A stretch of DNA of 64,000 nucleotides from Symbiodinium natans (Eukaryota > Sar > Dinophyceae > Suessiales > Symbiodiniaceae): contig CAJNDS010000740.1 of the NCBI GenBank assembly GCA_905221605.1, forward strand, positions 1-64,000, in the 5' to 3' direction. Positions 27,163-39,639 of the stretch are shown in pieces. The notes under the pieces were generated by a model. The model searched no databases and had not been told where the DNA came from. It saw only the letters and a program-made list of their open reading frames with translations. Within the stretch, counting starts at the first letter, position 1, and every line of letters begins with the position of its first letter. Both the position numbers and the translations under genes were made by a program.

Positions 27163-27289
27163 TCCACACAACATTTCTGCAAGAGAAACTTTCTTCCTGG
27201 AATTCGACACCCGTACAATGGAACGGGGTTGAACCAAGGCTGTTTTTGCCAGGATACTGGGCTTCATGCAATGTCATGCTGACAACGCA

Positions 27290-29175
27290 TGAGGAGGATG
27301 TGGGCGATGGGGGAAGATCTTCTTGGTCCCCGGAAGCACAGGACTCCAGTCAGGCTTGACGTTTAATGCGGAATTCATGTGGGCATCAGCAGTCGTGTTA
27401 CTTGCTGTACGGGAAGAGGCATACGGGAAGAGTTGCGGCTTGCGTGTCTGCCAGGGGTTGGGGCCACCTCCTGGTTTGGGCCAGGCCTGATCCCATTTTG
27501 CAGTTTGTGCCGACACCGGGTTCATGAAACATCCTTATCTATGTTGCTGAAGCATACTGACAATGCAATAGGCGGAGGATGCGGGAAGATCTTCTCGGTC
27601 ACCGGAAGCAGAGGACTCCAGTCAGTTTTGACGTTTCATGTTTCATGCGGCATTGATGTGGGCATCAGCAGACGTGTCACTTGGTACACGGGAAGAGGCA
27701 TCTGGGGAAACGTTGCAGCTTCCGTGCGTGCCAGGGGACGGGGCCATCTCCTGGTTTGCAGGCCTGATCCCATTTTGCAGTTGTGCGGGCACAGGGTTCA
27801 TGAAACACCCTTATCTCTGTTGCCGACACACCCGTTGCTTGCTCTGATTTGGGTTTCATGCAATGAAGAGGCGTACGGGAAAAGTTGCGGCTTGTGTCTG
27901 CCAGGGGTTGGGGCCACCTCCTGGTTTGGGCCAGGCCTGATCCGATTTTGCAATTTGTGCCGACACAGGGTTCATGACACATCCTTATCTATGTTGCTGA
28001 AGCATACTGACAATGCAGTAGGCGGAGGATGTGGGAAGATCTTCTCGGTCACCGGAAGCAGAGGACTCCAGTCAGGTTTGACGTTTCATGTTTCATGCGG
28101 CATTGATGTGGGCATCAGCAGACATGTCACTTAGTACACGGGACATCTGGGGAAACGTTGCAGCTTCCGTGCGTGCCAGGGGACGGGGCCATCTCCTGGT
28201 TTGCAGGCCTGATCCCATTTTGCAGTTGTGCGGGCACAGGGTTCATGAAACACCCTTATCTCTGTTGCCGACACACCCGTTGCTTGCTCTGATTTGGGTT
28301 TCATGCAATGAAGAGGCGTACGGGAAAAGTTGCGGCTTGTGTCTGCCAGGGGTTGGGGCCACCTCCTGGTTTGGGCCAGGCCTGATCCGATTTTGCAATT
28401 TGTGCCGACACAGGGTTCATGACACATCCTTATCTATGTTGCTGAAGCATACTGACAATGCAGTAGGCGGAGGATGTGGGAAGATCTTCTCGGTCACCGG
28501 AAGCAGAGGACTCCAGTCAGGTTTGACGTTTCATGTTTCATGCGGCATTGATGTGGGCATCAGCAGACATGTCACTTAGTACACGGGACATCTGGGGAAA
28601 CGTTGCAGCTTCCGTGCGTGCCAGGGGACGGGGCCATCTCCTGGTTTGCAGGCCTGATCCCATTTTGCAGTTGTGCGGGCACAGGGTTCATGAAACACCC
28701 TTATCTCTGTTGCCGACACACCCGTTGCTTGCTCTGATTTGGGTTTCATGCAATGAAGAGGCATACGGGAAAAGTTGCGGCTTGCGTGTCTGCCAGGGGT
28801 TGGGGCCACCTCCTGGTTTGGGCCAGGCCTGATCCAATTTTGCAGTTTGTGCCGACACAGGGTTCATGAAACATCCTTATCTATGTTGCTGAAGCATACT
28901 GACGATGCAGTAGGCGGCGGATGTGGAAAGATCTTCTCGGTCACCGGAAGCAGAGGACTCCAGTCAGTTTTGACGTTTCATGTTTCATGCGGCATTGATG
29001 TTGGCATCAGCAGACATGTCACTTGGTACACGGGACATCTGGGGAAACGTTGCAGCTTGCGTGCGTGCCAGGGGACGGGGCCATCTCCTGGTTTGCAGGC
29101 CTGATCCCATCTTGCAGTTGTGCGGGCACAGGGTTCATGAAACACTCTTATCTCTGTTGCCGACACACCCGTATG
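27290..29175. repeat. Satellite with 445-450 bp higher-order unit
   Basis: GAAGATCTTCTCGGTC recurs near 27587, 28037, 28482 and 28928 at about 445-450 bp. Each unit holds two related halves, both with a CCAGGGG..GGGGCC..CTCCTGGTTTG core and GTTCATGAAACA, diverged by roughly a fifth. The first repeat on the left is a shorter form of about 274 bp. Open frames in it are by-products of the repeat. The interval 27163-27290 before it holds nothing recognised. Confidence 0.92.
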
Positions 29176-30010
29176 TCCCTCCCCTTGGTGCTCGTAGGGT
29201 TTGGTGATGGCACGAGCAATTTTGTCGCTTGCGTGAGCTATTTGGTCGCCGGGGCAGGTGGGGTGCTAGTTGCTCATGCTGGCCGAAACATCTACGGCTA
29301 TTGGCTACTTAGGTCCCCCAAAAAGCAGGATTCTAGTCGCGAGCTATTTAAACCCTCCAGGGAGGGGACATTCGACAAACCTCTAGTTGCTTCCGATGCC
29401 CAAAAAACCTGTGCTGGTAACGTAGTCGTGGCTCGAAAAGGGTTGTGAATATGCCCCTGCAACCAACCGAGACATCTACAGCTATTTGGGTCTCCCAAAA
29501 ACGCTGGATGCTATCTGAACTCGAGTTTCTACAAAAAACCTTACGAGCACCAAGGGAGGGGATATTCGACAAACCTCTAGTTGCTTCCGATGACGCCCAA
29601 AAACCTGTGCAACGTAATCGTGGCTCTATAAGGGTCGTAAATTTTAGCCCCTGCGACCAAACAGCTCTTGCACAAAATGAGCACGTTATGATTTATGCAC
29701 ATAAAGACGGTGGTTTACACAGGTTGAGATGATTATCCCTGTGTGGAGCCACGATTACGTTACCAGCACAGGTTTTTGGGCGTCGTCGGAAGCAACTAGA
29801 GGTATTTTCGCACCTCCCTCGCTTGGTGCTCGTAGGGTTTAAAATTGCTCGCGCAAGAGTGTTCAAACAGCATCACCTCTACCGCCCTCACCAAACTAGC
29901 TCGGAGGTTTGTCGTATGTCCCTTCCCTGCGTGCGCGTAGGGTTGAAGGCCCTGCACCAAGGTCGGAGCTCAAACCCTTCAATATACCGTTTTAAAGACG
30001 TGTTTGAACG
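29170..30010. repeat. Cluster of a dispersed repeat (GGTGCTCGTAGGGTTT family)
   Basis: GGTGCTCGTAGGGTTT occurs at about 29188 and 29825, its reverse form (AGCACCAAGGGAGGGGA) at about 29548, and GACAAACCTCTAGTTGCTTC twice in direct order (about 29375 and 29568). Related pieces reappear near 32120-32160 and 46115-46180. It behaves like a fragmented dispersed repeat, with no protein recognised. Confidence 0.7.
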
Positions 30011-30059
30011 CGTTAATTCGAATGGCTATTAAAGGTTTTAAACCCATCATATAAGCCCA

Positions 30060-33000
30060 TACATTTGCCCTAAATCCTAAACGCCCTAAACCAGAATCCT
30101 GGAGCCAGAGCTTTCGGCATTTATAGAATGGTTAATGGCCTGCATAGGGCATGCCAGAACTTCGTGTAACGAGGAACATCTAGCCTGCGCACTTGCGCAC
30201 TTTTGTTTTTGATTGTGTTTGTGGGGGGACAAAAATCGAGAAGGCAAGAGGTACTACGACCAAACGAGGGATAGACAGAAGACATAGTACAACAAAATTG
30301 ACATTGAGAACTATTCAAGGGAGATAGAGACAAATGTTTACCGCGGGAGAACGAACGAAGCACACCAAAACAGCACGACCAACAAAACCATGTTTCGGCG
30401 CACAGAGATAGCGAAAGAACGACATGCACACACACAGGGCATTGTCGTGAAGAAGCCCAAAAATGCAGCGCCTGATATGGTTTTGGCGTCGTCCGTCGTC
30501 CGACTTGACTCAGTGCGATCTTGTCTATGTCCCATGTGCATTCCGTGGTCGAACTGTCACGACACATGTGGCGCACGCGTGCGCGGGCTTTCCGCTCGGT
30601 TTCTTGGACGGCTTCGGGTGCATATGTTATAACGGGAAAGAAGGAAATGAATGATCTGCTAAATGCAGCGCTTGAGAATGTTTGCAGTTCCCAGAACTAC
30701 GACTATCGCAAGAGTTCCATGGGGCTTGTTTTGGCAATCAAGACCTGGTTCCACAGTATACACGACTTTCGTGCATGCACTTACCCCTATGAGAGCCGTT
30801 TGGCCACTTTGCGATGAAAGCCGCCGTTCTCCGAAGCCTGAGTCAAGCCTACGCCCAGACAGGAGCATCATTTGGAGAATGCAAGTATGCCATAGAAAAG
30901 CAGGTCTTAGAAGCTTTTAATCTGAAGCTTAAACGGTTGTGTTTTTTTTTGAGCCCTCACCCCTTAATGCGATCGCGCTACGAGAGACCTTCGAGCCCAG
31001 AGCTCCGGAAGAGTGCTTCGAGCAACTGTCTAGGGAAGGATGTTGCGAGAGTCTTAGAATTGCCGTGGTACGAGCCAGCCAAAACTCACAACTTGACAGC
31101 CCCATCGTTTGATCGCTTAAACTGAATTTTAGCAATGTACAAAATTTAAGGGGAGCGATTCCGCGACTGCCGGAATCCAGCAATAAGTTAGCCAGCTGAG
31201 GTAGCGAATGGGCTTTGCGTTTACATGCGTTTGCACGTCGCCTTCGTTTGATTCCATCTGGTGTCAGGTAAGGCGATCCGGAGCCAGAAGAGTTTCGACT
31301 TGAGCAAAATTCTGGACGAGATTGATAAGTTTGAGTTTGTGGAGACCCTGCTGCTTTCTCAGAGTGCTGTTGCACAGATGCGCACTGGTGCAGGAATCTC
31401 GCAGTATTTAGGGTTCCGCGCGGCGCGCGGCTGCGCTTGATCTCAGGTCGGTTGTCGAAGTGGCATCGGAGAATGCACCAGCTGGGCTCTCTGCAGCGAT
31501 GTCTTGATTTAAATACGCTATTTCTCTCACTGTGAGTGGTGCTGCCCATCAGTGGCCAAGGCACCGGCGGCTAAAACCGAGCCTCTAAGGACTGTGTAAT
31601 CTACCGCGGCTGGACAGTTCCAAAGCGGTTGTTCAGCTATCATTCAGGCAGGTGTGTTGGAGGAAGGAAACCTTCCCGTTCCGATTCATTGTCTCAGTTG
31701 GACAGGCCAAAGAAAGTCCAGTCCGCTGCAAATTACCTGCGTTTCGTTCACCCAAAGAAAAGAATCCCTGGTCTTCACAGGTGACAAGCGTTCCAAGGAG
31801 AGATAAGGAGGTTGCTTGGGTTTTTGGCAGTTGTTGGGGCAGGCGCTGAACGACCTGCTCCCAACGCCCGCGAAGTCTCCCTAGCTACAAAGCTTGAAAT
31901 CCCTGTGTTGGTAACGCAATCGTGGCCCTATAACCCGCCTGTGTGCACTTTATGATGTTTACCCTAAAAACCTCTTAACTTAGCCTTGTCGCAAAACAGG
32001 CAGAGTTGGGAACAAACCTTAGATGTTGCCCCTGTGGGCAAACTAGCATCCTGCTTCTGGGGGACCTTGACCAAACACCTCGCACCTTTTAGCGTGGTAC
32101 TTTGAACGGTTATGAAAGGTTTTTGTCGTATGCCTCCTCCCTTTGTGCTCGTAGGGTTTGATGTTTCCGTTGCGATGAAATAGCACCCGCCACAAGGGTT
32201 TTTGACCAAATAGCTCGCGCCTAAAGGGCTCGCGCCAGAGTGTGTTCAACTGGCATCCTGGAGCCGTGGCAAGATTGTCTTGCCAAATTCCCTCTTCACC
32301 TCAGTGCCATGAGGTGGCTCAGCCTTGAGAGATTCACGCAGTCAGGGTAGGAAGGGTTTAGCAAGGGTCGAATGGAAAGTTCTTCTTGACAAAGTCGACG
32401 CCCGCAGATGTTTTCATCTGAGTTGCAGACAGAGATGCCATCATGACCAAGCTTGCAGCCACAGGCACCCACATGAGATATCAAATGCGCACACAACTCT
32501 TTCCACTTGTGAGCTGCAGACCCAAGACCAAGACGTCAGTTGAACCAGTGACCCCAGACATGTCAGAACGCACAAACACCTGCATCATCGACCTCAGACA
32601 TGTCTGAACGTACAAAGACCTGCATCTTAATTGACGACAAATCTGCTGCCCACATGGCTTTCAGGTTTGCAGCTGAGCCATTGGTTCACGATGTTTATAG
32701 GGTGATGCGTCAACGAGTTTTTGTTATGCAGCAATGCTAAGACACATTGCGGGTGGTGCAGTTGCTCTTCCGGTGTGGGCTATGCGATTCGTGCCATATT
32801 CACTGCTTCTGGACAGCCGGAACAGAGTCCCAAGCAGCCCCTGAGCCGTTCGAACCCAAACCCTGTCACGACAGCAGTGTCGAGGTTCGGTTTCTGCGGT
32901 GCAGACACTGGTCAGGGTGTGCCCTGCAATGGCACCTCAAACCCTGAACCCTATAAACCACATTCGCACACCCCAAACCCACAGCCCCAGAACTTGCCTC

Positions 33001-33590
33001 CTAAACCCAACTGCTGAACCCAAACTCTACAACCAGCCGACAATCAGCACAAGCAACCGGGGGGGACTGGCCATCTACCGCCTGGCCATGAACCTAAGCT
33101 CAAGCTATGCACGCCTGGATGCAATTGCGTCTGGTTGTCACCTAAGCCCCTGCCCTGAGGCGGTTTAGTGTCCCAGAAAGAGGTTTGTTGCCAGAGCCCA
33201 CTTCGCATTGAAGAAGGTGGGAGGCATACCACGACTTGTGCGCTTGCCGACATGTCGGCATTCGTCTCTGATCAGACGCGGTCCGGCAGTACGTCCTGTT
33301 TGCGTGCGCGCTGAAGCACCATCCACAAGGGGCTCACATAAATGTCTGTTGGTGTCTGCAATTTTTTCACCCAGTTTGCCAGACACTTTCCGGCTTCCCA
33401 ATTTGTTCGTTTTGTGTTCTTTGTTTATTCTGTTCAGTCTTCCGGGCTGTCGCTGTATGCTTCCAAGTTGTTGCTTCAGCCTGTACTTTTGGTTGCTGTG
33501 TCGGGTTGTTTGTGCCGCAAAGGATGTGCCACCTTATCGGCGAGACACGAAAACCTCAAACCCCAGAACCTCAAAACGCTACTGAAACCC
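30060..33590. other. Host sequence without a defended gene
   Basis: No protein family recognised on either strand. One segment, 31268-31387, reads like an exon (see separate entry), and a piece of the dispersed repeat lies near 32120-32160. Two neighbouring near-copies of an ACCTGCATC-containing sentence lie at about 32570-32630. Confidence 0.5.
31268..31387 (+). CDS. Possible host exon, unknown helical protein
   Basis: A forward frame encodes SFDLSKILDEIDKFEFVETL and continues LLSQSAVAQMRTGAG, of normal protein composition in otherwise nonsense-rich DNA. It follows an AG that could be an acceptor and stops soon after GGTGCAG. Function not recognised. It could be chance. Confidence 0.3.
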
Positions 33591-33596
33591 AGATTT

Positions 33597-33665
33597 CCCG
33601 AGCCCCTAAACCCTAAACCTAAACCCTAAACCCTAAACCCTAAACCCTAAACCCTAAACCCTAAA
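33597..33665. repeat. Interstitial CCCTAAA tract
   Basis: About nine 7-bp units of CCCTAAA within 33597-33665. The repeat is plant/dinoflagellate-type telomeric sequence but flanked by non-telomeric DNA on both sides. Confidence 0.95.
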
Positions 33666-33669
33666 TTCA

Positions 33670-35330
33670 AGCCCTAAGCGTGGCAATCTTGCCAATCGAG
33701 GCGATCAGCCGCTGGCGTGCCTGCCATGCCCTCATGCTCTATGCCAGATTTTGAAACTGGAGCCCGAATTCGTATCCCTTGCAGCCCGAGTCGAAGCTGA
33801 GCTACATGAGCCCTCGGTGGGGTGTGGATCGGCCACAAGGTTACCGGGTTGGGGCGTCAGCGCGTTCTATAAATAAATGTTGACACTCGCACGTGTGACA
33901 AGGAAGCTCCTCATGACCCTGCTGCCGCGCCAACCAGCCCAGAGAAAGCTACCGGAGAGGCAAATGCATGAGAATTCTTGACCGGAATCTCCAGTGACTC
34001 GTTGGGACATCTTTCTCTGCTTTTCCGGGGCCAGGAGTTGGAAGGGGTGCAACCACCCTTTGGCCCCGAGCCCAGCGAAGCCGTACCTGCGCCACACTTC
34101 ACTTGCTGCAAGAACCCATGAAATGCAGGGGCTAGCAGCGCGAGCGCAGCCGATGCTCCTTGGCATTGTTTGAGGGTTGGTTGGAGTCCGATCTGTTAAA
34201 GGCAAGTTTGGATCATTTAGGCTTCGATCCGCTGTGCTTGGCGCGGGATTGTGTGACGTGGGTCATTCTCATCACGGGCTTCTGCTGATCTTGTTTACGG
34301 CCAGGTTTGCGTGTGAATCTCTGCCAGCGTTCAACGCGTACACATGCAAGTCAAGAGAGTTCAGCTTTAGGCCCGGCTGCTCTTTACCGTGAAGTCGCTT
34401 GCTTTGTGCTAAGAATAGAATCGGTTTGCCCCATGCTCACAGATCATACCTGCACCCTGAGCCCCGATCCAAATCTTGGCCCGAGTTCCACTACTTGCTG
34501 GGTCGGACGAGCCAGCACCAGGCACCGTTCTCAGGGGAGAAGAAGATTTGAATGGGGTGTTAGGATTGCAGAAGGCAAATTTCCGCGGGAAACATTTCGG
34601 CAAGTCGACCGAAACTGCGTTTCATTGAGGTGAAGCATTCTTTGCGTGATGAAGGTTGCGATGCAAACCAGCAGGCAACTTCTGGGAAAGCTTGTCACAG
34701 TATCATTGCCATAGCTGCCATCTATGGGCGTTGCATTTCATTAGGGCGGAAGTCATTCAGCAACCGTTTTCGAGATTGACAGAATGTTGGCAACGAATTC
34801 GCTGATTGTTGGTAGCTTTAAAATCCATGCGTTCATTGGGGGCATGGACGCTTTGTCAATTTCCTGAGTGCCCTGGCCAAAACGATGAACATTCCCGGGC
34901 CGCTGTAGGGTCTCGATTTCGTGGGTGGGCGTGAGAAGCAACCCAGGCCTGCAGTCCGCCAGTCCATCTTTGGTCGCGTTGGATTTCGTCCCCGCGTCGC
35001 GCAACAGATGCGACTTCCTTGTGTGTGAACCCGGTTTGACGGCGTCAACAGTCAGTCAGTGTAGACATGTGTTTGCACTGCACGGATCGTTTTTGGAAAT
35101 AGAAGGCACCCCTTTGCCCACTACAGCCACGTAGCCCCCTTGACGAGTCGGCATGCAGGATCCCAGTCGCCGCCGTGGCCGGCGACAGCGGAAGGGGGCT
35201 GACGATGAGGCGCCCGTGAAAGTAGGCTAGAATTCCAGGGCTTGAGCAACCCTGAGTGCTTGGCCTACCTATTGCACAGTGCACGAGTCTGGCCGTACCA
35301 CAGGGCGAGCAGCAAATTTGTCTCCGTGTT
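33670..35330. other. Host sequence without a recognised gene
   Basis: Both strands give only short, family-less open frames; no repeat array was seen. Confidence 0.5.
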
Positions 35331-35339
35331 CAGTTCAAA

Positions 35340-35945
35340 GCAAGTTGGAGGTCGTCGTGCCGGAAAATTTCCAGCCTGGGGACTCCGTGAGGGTTGAGCG
35401 ACTTGACTCAGATACTCATCAGCTTCCAATGTTCCAGGCATCGTGTTGCACAAGAAGCCCAAGTGTATGCGGGCTTTGCATGTAGTAAATGTAGTGCTCA
35501 GGCTCATGATCTCCAAAGCTTTCCCAGCGCATGCATTCTGGCAACACTTTTTGGATTGAGTTCTCTCATCCCATGTTGCTCCGTGCAGTTGGTGCCCAAT
35601 TGTCGTGCACTAGCCGCGTCTTCCTCGTAGGTGGGGTGGCGTGTCACGTCTTCCTCGTAAGTAGGTTGGCGTGCCTTCTTGAGTACGTGCCTACATGCCC
35701 AATTGGTGGAAGCTTTGTGGGCCCTGCATGAAGACCCTGCAATTTGGGGCAGTCTACTTCTGATGGAAATGGTCTGGCAGATACTTGTTCTGAGATAGAC
35801 ATTATTCTGCCGGACGCCACGATACGCACTTTCAGCGTTCCCTGCCCACCCAGGAAGGGCGGAAAACAGTACGAGGTCTCGTTGTCTCATGCCATGAAGC
35901 CGGGCGAGACGTTGAAGATTGCAGTGGAGAAGGACCCCGGGGTCA
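35340..35945 (+). CDS. Host gene fragment with PENFQPGD-type repeats
   Basis: Two separated exon-like blocks. The first (about 35340-35395) reads LEVVVPENFQPGDSVRVE. The second (about 35770-35938) reads EIDIILPDATIRTFSVPCPP, a Gly/Lys turn, then YEVSLSHAMKPGETLKIAVE. Both match the repeating strand-turn pattern V-x-VP-x-G-x-x-PG-x-x-x-x-V found in many protist proteins of unknown role. The blocks are separated by an intron-like stretch containing a 30-bp imperfect duplication (CTTCCTCGTAGGTGGGGTGG and its variant). The ends of the gene are not identified. Confidence 0.5.
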
Positions 35946-36539
35946 GCTGCTGGAGGTACTGTTCCTGGGAAACGTGTTCTTTTCCAGGACTCGGGCGTGG
36001 GTGGCAGCTTGGGTGCCGGCCTCAGTAAAACCCTTGGACGCTCAGACTCCGGGCTTTTCTTTTATGGTCGCAAGTTCCATGAAGGTACCACGGCCTCATC
36101 GGCTGTCACGGCCCTAGAAGCGTCAGGTGGCTGGATCTTTTTTTGGCAACCAGATCTTGGTGCGATTGCAGGTCCGTCTGGTTATCCCGAGCACTTCCTC
36201 GGAGGTCTCGGACCCAGTTCGGGAATTGTCTTTTTCATACATGCTTTTTCTGGCATGCCGTTTGTGGAGAGGCTTCCCCTTCGTCATTGGGTCCCGCTGG
36301 CCTGTCAGACTACCGGGCAATTTATGTTGAGCGTGCCTGCCCGCCCCTTCTGGTCCCGGTTTTGTGGCGTTTGGGGATCGGGTGTAGGTTGAGCTTCAGT
36401 GCTATTAGGTTTAGAGTTTAGGGTCAGGGTTTGGGATTGAGGGTTTAGGCTTTAGCGTTGGGGGTGGGGGTGCTGTGATTGTGGACTGTTGTGCGTGGCT
36501 GCAAATGGAGAGCGCCCTAGAAGGCCCAAGTGGATTTGG

Positions 36540-36720
36540 ACAAGAGCTTCACCCGAAAAGTCGAACATCCACGAAAAGTCAAAAGTCGAAAGGTTTCGAA
36601 AAGTCACACAAAGTTCGAAAAGTCCCGGAAAAGTTGAACAGTTGAAAAGTCGAAAAGTCGGCCAAGTGCAGAAAAGTCGAAAAGTTGCGGGAAGTTTCGA
36701 AAAGTAAAAAAAACGCAGAA
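36540..36720. repeat. Short GAAAAGTCG-type repeat
   Basis: About fifteen imperfect copies of GAAAAGTC in purine-rich sequence. The opposite strand looks like an open frame rich in Phe and Ser, a by-product. Confidence 0.8.
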
Positions 36721-36917
36721 AGTCGGGAGTCCAGCGCTCGAGGCTTTTGTTGGGGGAGAAGGAAGGGGGGGTGGACTGGATGCCCATAGCGAACGGCATG
36801 AGCGGCTTGTGCTTGAGGCTTGGTCGTAGGATCCAGGACCAAACCCTTAAACCCTAGACCTAGAGGACTTGGGGTTTAAAATGTCAGGCTTTAGAGCTTT
36901 AAGTATGCAAAGCCTAG

Positions 36918-36992
36918 GCTCGACCGAGGCTTGAGCTGCAAGGTTCTTCAGGAACCTTGAGAGCAACTTGAATGCTCAAGCCTCGGTCGAGC
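36918..36992. repeat. Nested inverted repeat (cruciform-capable)
   Basis: GCTCGACCGAGGCTTGAGC (36918-36936) is exactly complementary to 36974-36992. The loop carries its own 7-bp hairpin AAGGTTC/GAACCTT (36940-36958). Confidence 0.85.
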
Positions 36993-37299
36993 TTCTAAGC
37001 TTGCATTTCTAAACCTCACAAGGAAAGCAGCCAAAGAGTCCATTGGAGCGACGTCTGGTCTTCAGCAATCTCGTACGAAGCCCGAAACACATTTGGGCTG
37101 CCGTCGTACAGTAGGAGGGCCGAACAATGCATGGGAGGAAAGCATGAGTATCGATGCGCAAGCTTGCAATTAAGACAACTTGCCTTTGGGGCTCACTGAG
37201 CCAGGTGTGACAACCCTTGGGTCGACTTCGCTGCTTCCGGGTGCCTGACAATTAACGATCATCATATGCTGGTTGTTGGCTCCTGCCTACAACATTATA

Positions 37300-37350
37300 C
37301 ATCTATATCTATATATATATATATACAAATACATATGTAGATATAGATAT
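37300..37350. repeat. AT dinucleotide-rich quasi-palindrome
   Basis: ATCTATATCTATATATATAT then ACATATGTAGATATAGATAT; the arms pair with each other. Confidence 0.75.
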
Positions 37351-37901
37351 TATGCCGTTACTGAGCCATAAGTCTATGACGTGTAGCTTGTAAACACAAC
37401 GCTGTCGGGTCGTCTGAAAAGCGATGCTGTGTTGGGACTCGTCAATACGTTAAACTTAGCCACGATGGCCGGAGGCCCTGGAGTCTATGCGCCTCTCTTT
37501 GCCTCCTCTCCATTGCCTGGTGCTGGCGTGGCGAGCTCGGGCTGATTCGAGGGAGCAACGTTGCAGCCCGCCGTTCAAGAACGCAGTTTTAGGTTAGTTG
37601 GCCTGGTTGCTTGAAGAACTTACAGAAACAGCGCTGTGTATTCAAGCAACCTACAAAGTAAGTTGAGTCGAGCTTTATATACATGGTGATCACCCTTTTT
37701 CCTACTGTTGAATGTGTTTGCCTTTAATTTCGTCTTGCAGAAATCTATCTTGAAACGCCAGGAAAGCACCACAAGCGTCGGGGGTTGTTCAAGTTTTGGA
37801 GACGCCAGTCTCTCTCTGGATGACTTGTTTCTTCGCTCTGACATGTGTTAAAACTCAGTTCTAAGCACTGGTTCACCAACCAGAGGAACTAGATCAAATG
37901 C

Positions 37902-38107
<206 letters not shown>

Positions 38108-38434
38108 CCTCGAGCCAAACGGGAAAGTCACACCAGGCAGAGATCGTGCACCTCTCTTCAACGGACGCGGTGCTCCGGTGGGGGAACCGCGTGGAGCCAC
38201 CGCCTCATTGTGCACTTGTCAGCCCACCGCCGCGCCCAGAGCTTTTGGTCCTCAGGTGGCTCCACGGCACCGACACTGTGGAGAGGCGTTGCTGTCGAGG
38301 ACTTGTCAGCAGGTAGGCAGGTGCATTCAACTGGTTGTCCAGGTGGCTGCGCTCACTCGAGCGAGCTTCGGCCTCAGATGCTGTTTGAAACCGGTCTGGA
38401 TTAGACACGCCGTACCAATGCAAGAAGAGTTCAC

Positions 38435-38580
38435 GCCTAGAGAGAGAGACAGAGAGTGACAGAGAGTGAAAGAATGAAAGAAGGAAGGAAGGCAGGAAGG
38501 AAGGAAGGAAATGAGGAAATGAATGAATGAAACGAAACGAAATGAAAGGAAATGAAATGAAATGAATGAAAGGAATGACT
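38435..38580. repeat. Purine-strand GAAA/GGAA tract
   Basis: Simple AG-rich sequence with AGAGAGAG, GAAGGAAGG and AATGAAACGAAACG units over about 145 bp. Confidence 0.85.
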
Positions 38581-38589
38581 GAACAACAA

Positions 38590-39440
38590 GCTGCTCGTCA
38601 CACTTACAAGCAGCGTGGTGGTTCGGTAGCCCGGCAGGGCTCATGCTTGCTATGGTTCCCGCAAGGCCTCCCTTCTTTCTCGACCCTCTGACGTGGGGTG
38701 GGTTGTGGAGCGTGTGGTGTGGATCTTTCTCGTAGCAGTCGTGGCATCAACAGCATACCTTTGGGACGCAAGGTGAAGCATTCTGCCGCTGTTGTTCCTT
38801 CAGCGACGAACAACGAGTCTTCTGCATGCTTTTGCCGTTCATCATCTCCGACCAAATGCGTCGCTGACGCTCGGAGGCTGCTGCTGCGGCTTATAACATA
38901 TGTGGCAGTGCAGCCAGATGTTTTGAGGCCTCTACACTTAGAAAAAAGGGTGGCCTGCTCCCGCAACCGTTGAGAAGAGTGCGAGGAACGGTGTTCCGGT
39001 CCACAACTGCAACAAGGATGGCACAGCAACTGCATTTCTATCAATTTCGCATGTTCACGAAAATCACGCAGCCCCTTGATCTAGGCCATCACTGCCTCCG
39101 TTCCTGCAGGTTTTCAAATCGATTCCCTGAAAACCCTTCAAGTCTCTGGAGTCAGTGGGACCCCTCGAAAGAACAATCGTAATGACGAAACAAAGAATGT
39201 GGATTTGATGCGCTGGTGCTGTGGTGTTCCTCTCCATTAACCTTTGGAACCCTTTCTGATAGGTCACCATGTATCTCAAGATCACGCAGGAAACTGTGTG
39301 TTTCGTATGTCTTGCAACCCAGGTTGACTTTGTGTGGCCACGTGATGGGGATGTTTTGAGTGCCGCGAAACCATTGCAGGTCCCCGCGGTGTTGCAGTGA
39401 CCTCGCCCTGTCGCGGCGGCTTGCCAGGAAACAAGTGCCC
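38590..39440. other. Host sequence without a recognised gene
   Basis: Several short open frames on both strands but none with a recognisable domain. Confidence 0.5.
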
Positions 39441-39454
39441 TAAGCCCACGGAAA

Positions 39455-39495
39455 CCCTAAACCCTAAACCCTAAACCCTAAACCCTAAACCCGGA
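39455..39495. repeat. Interstitial CCCTAAA tract
   Basis: Five CCCTAAA units next to a C-run at about 39560-39573. Confidence 0.9.
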
Positions 39496-39639
39496 ACCCT
39501 CTTTTCAGCTAGTATTGAATACTTTTTCGCGCGGAAATGGTCACGGGAAGTGGTGGTCAACCCCCCCCCCCCTCCCCTTTCAGGAAATGGTCACGGGAAA
39601 TGGTCACGTGAACTGGTGGTCCGAGGGTGGGGTGGAGTG

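Noticed and set aside
27290-29175. CRISPR-like or other direct-repeat defence array
   Set aside because: Repeats are 445 bp with no short spacers; it is a satellite.
30929-31564. 211-codon minus-strand frame
   Set aside because: Composition is Ser/Arg-rich without domain, and the opposite strand contains a better exon candidate.
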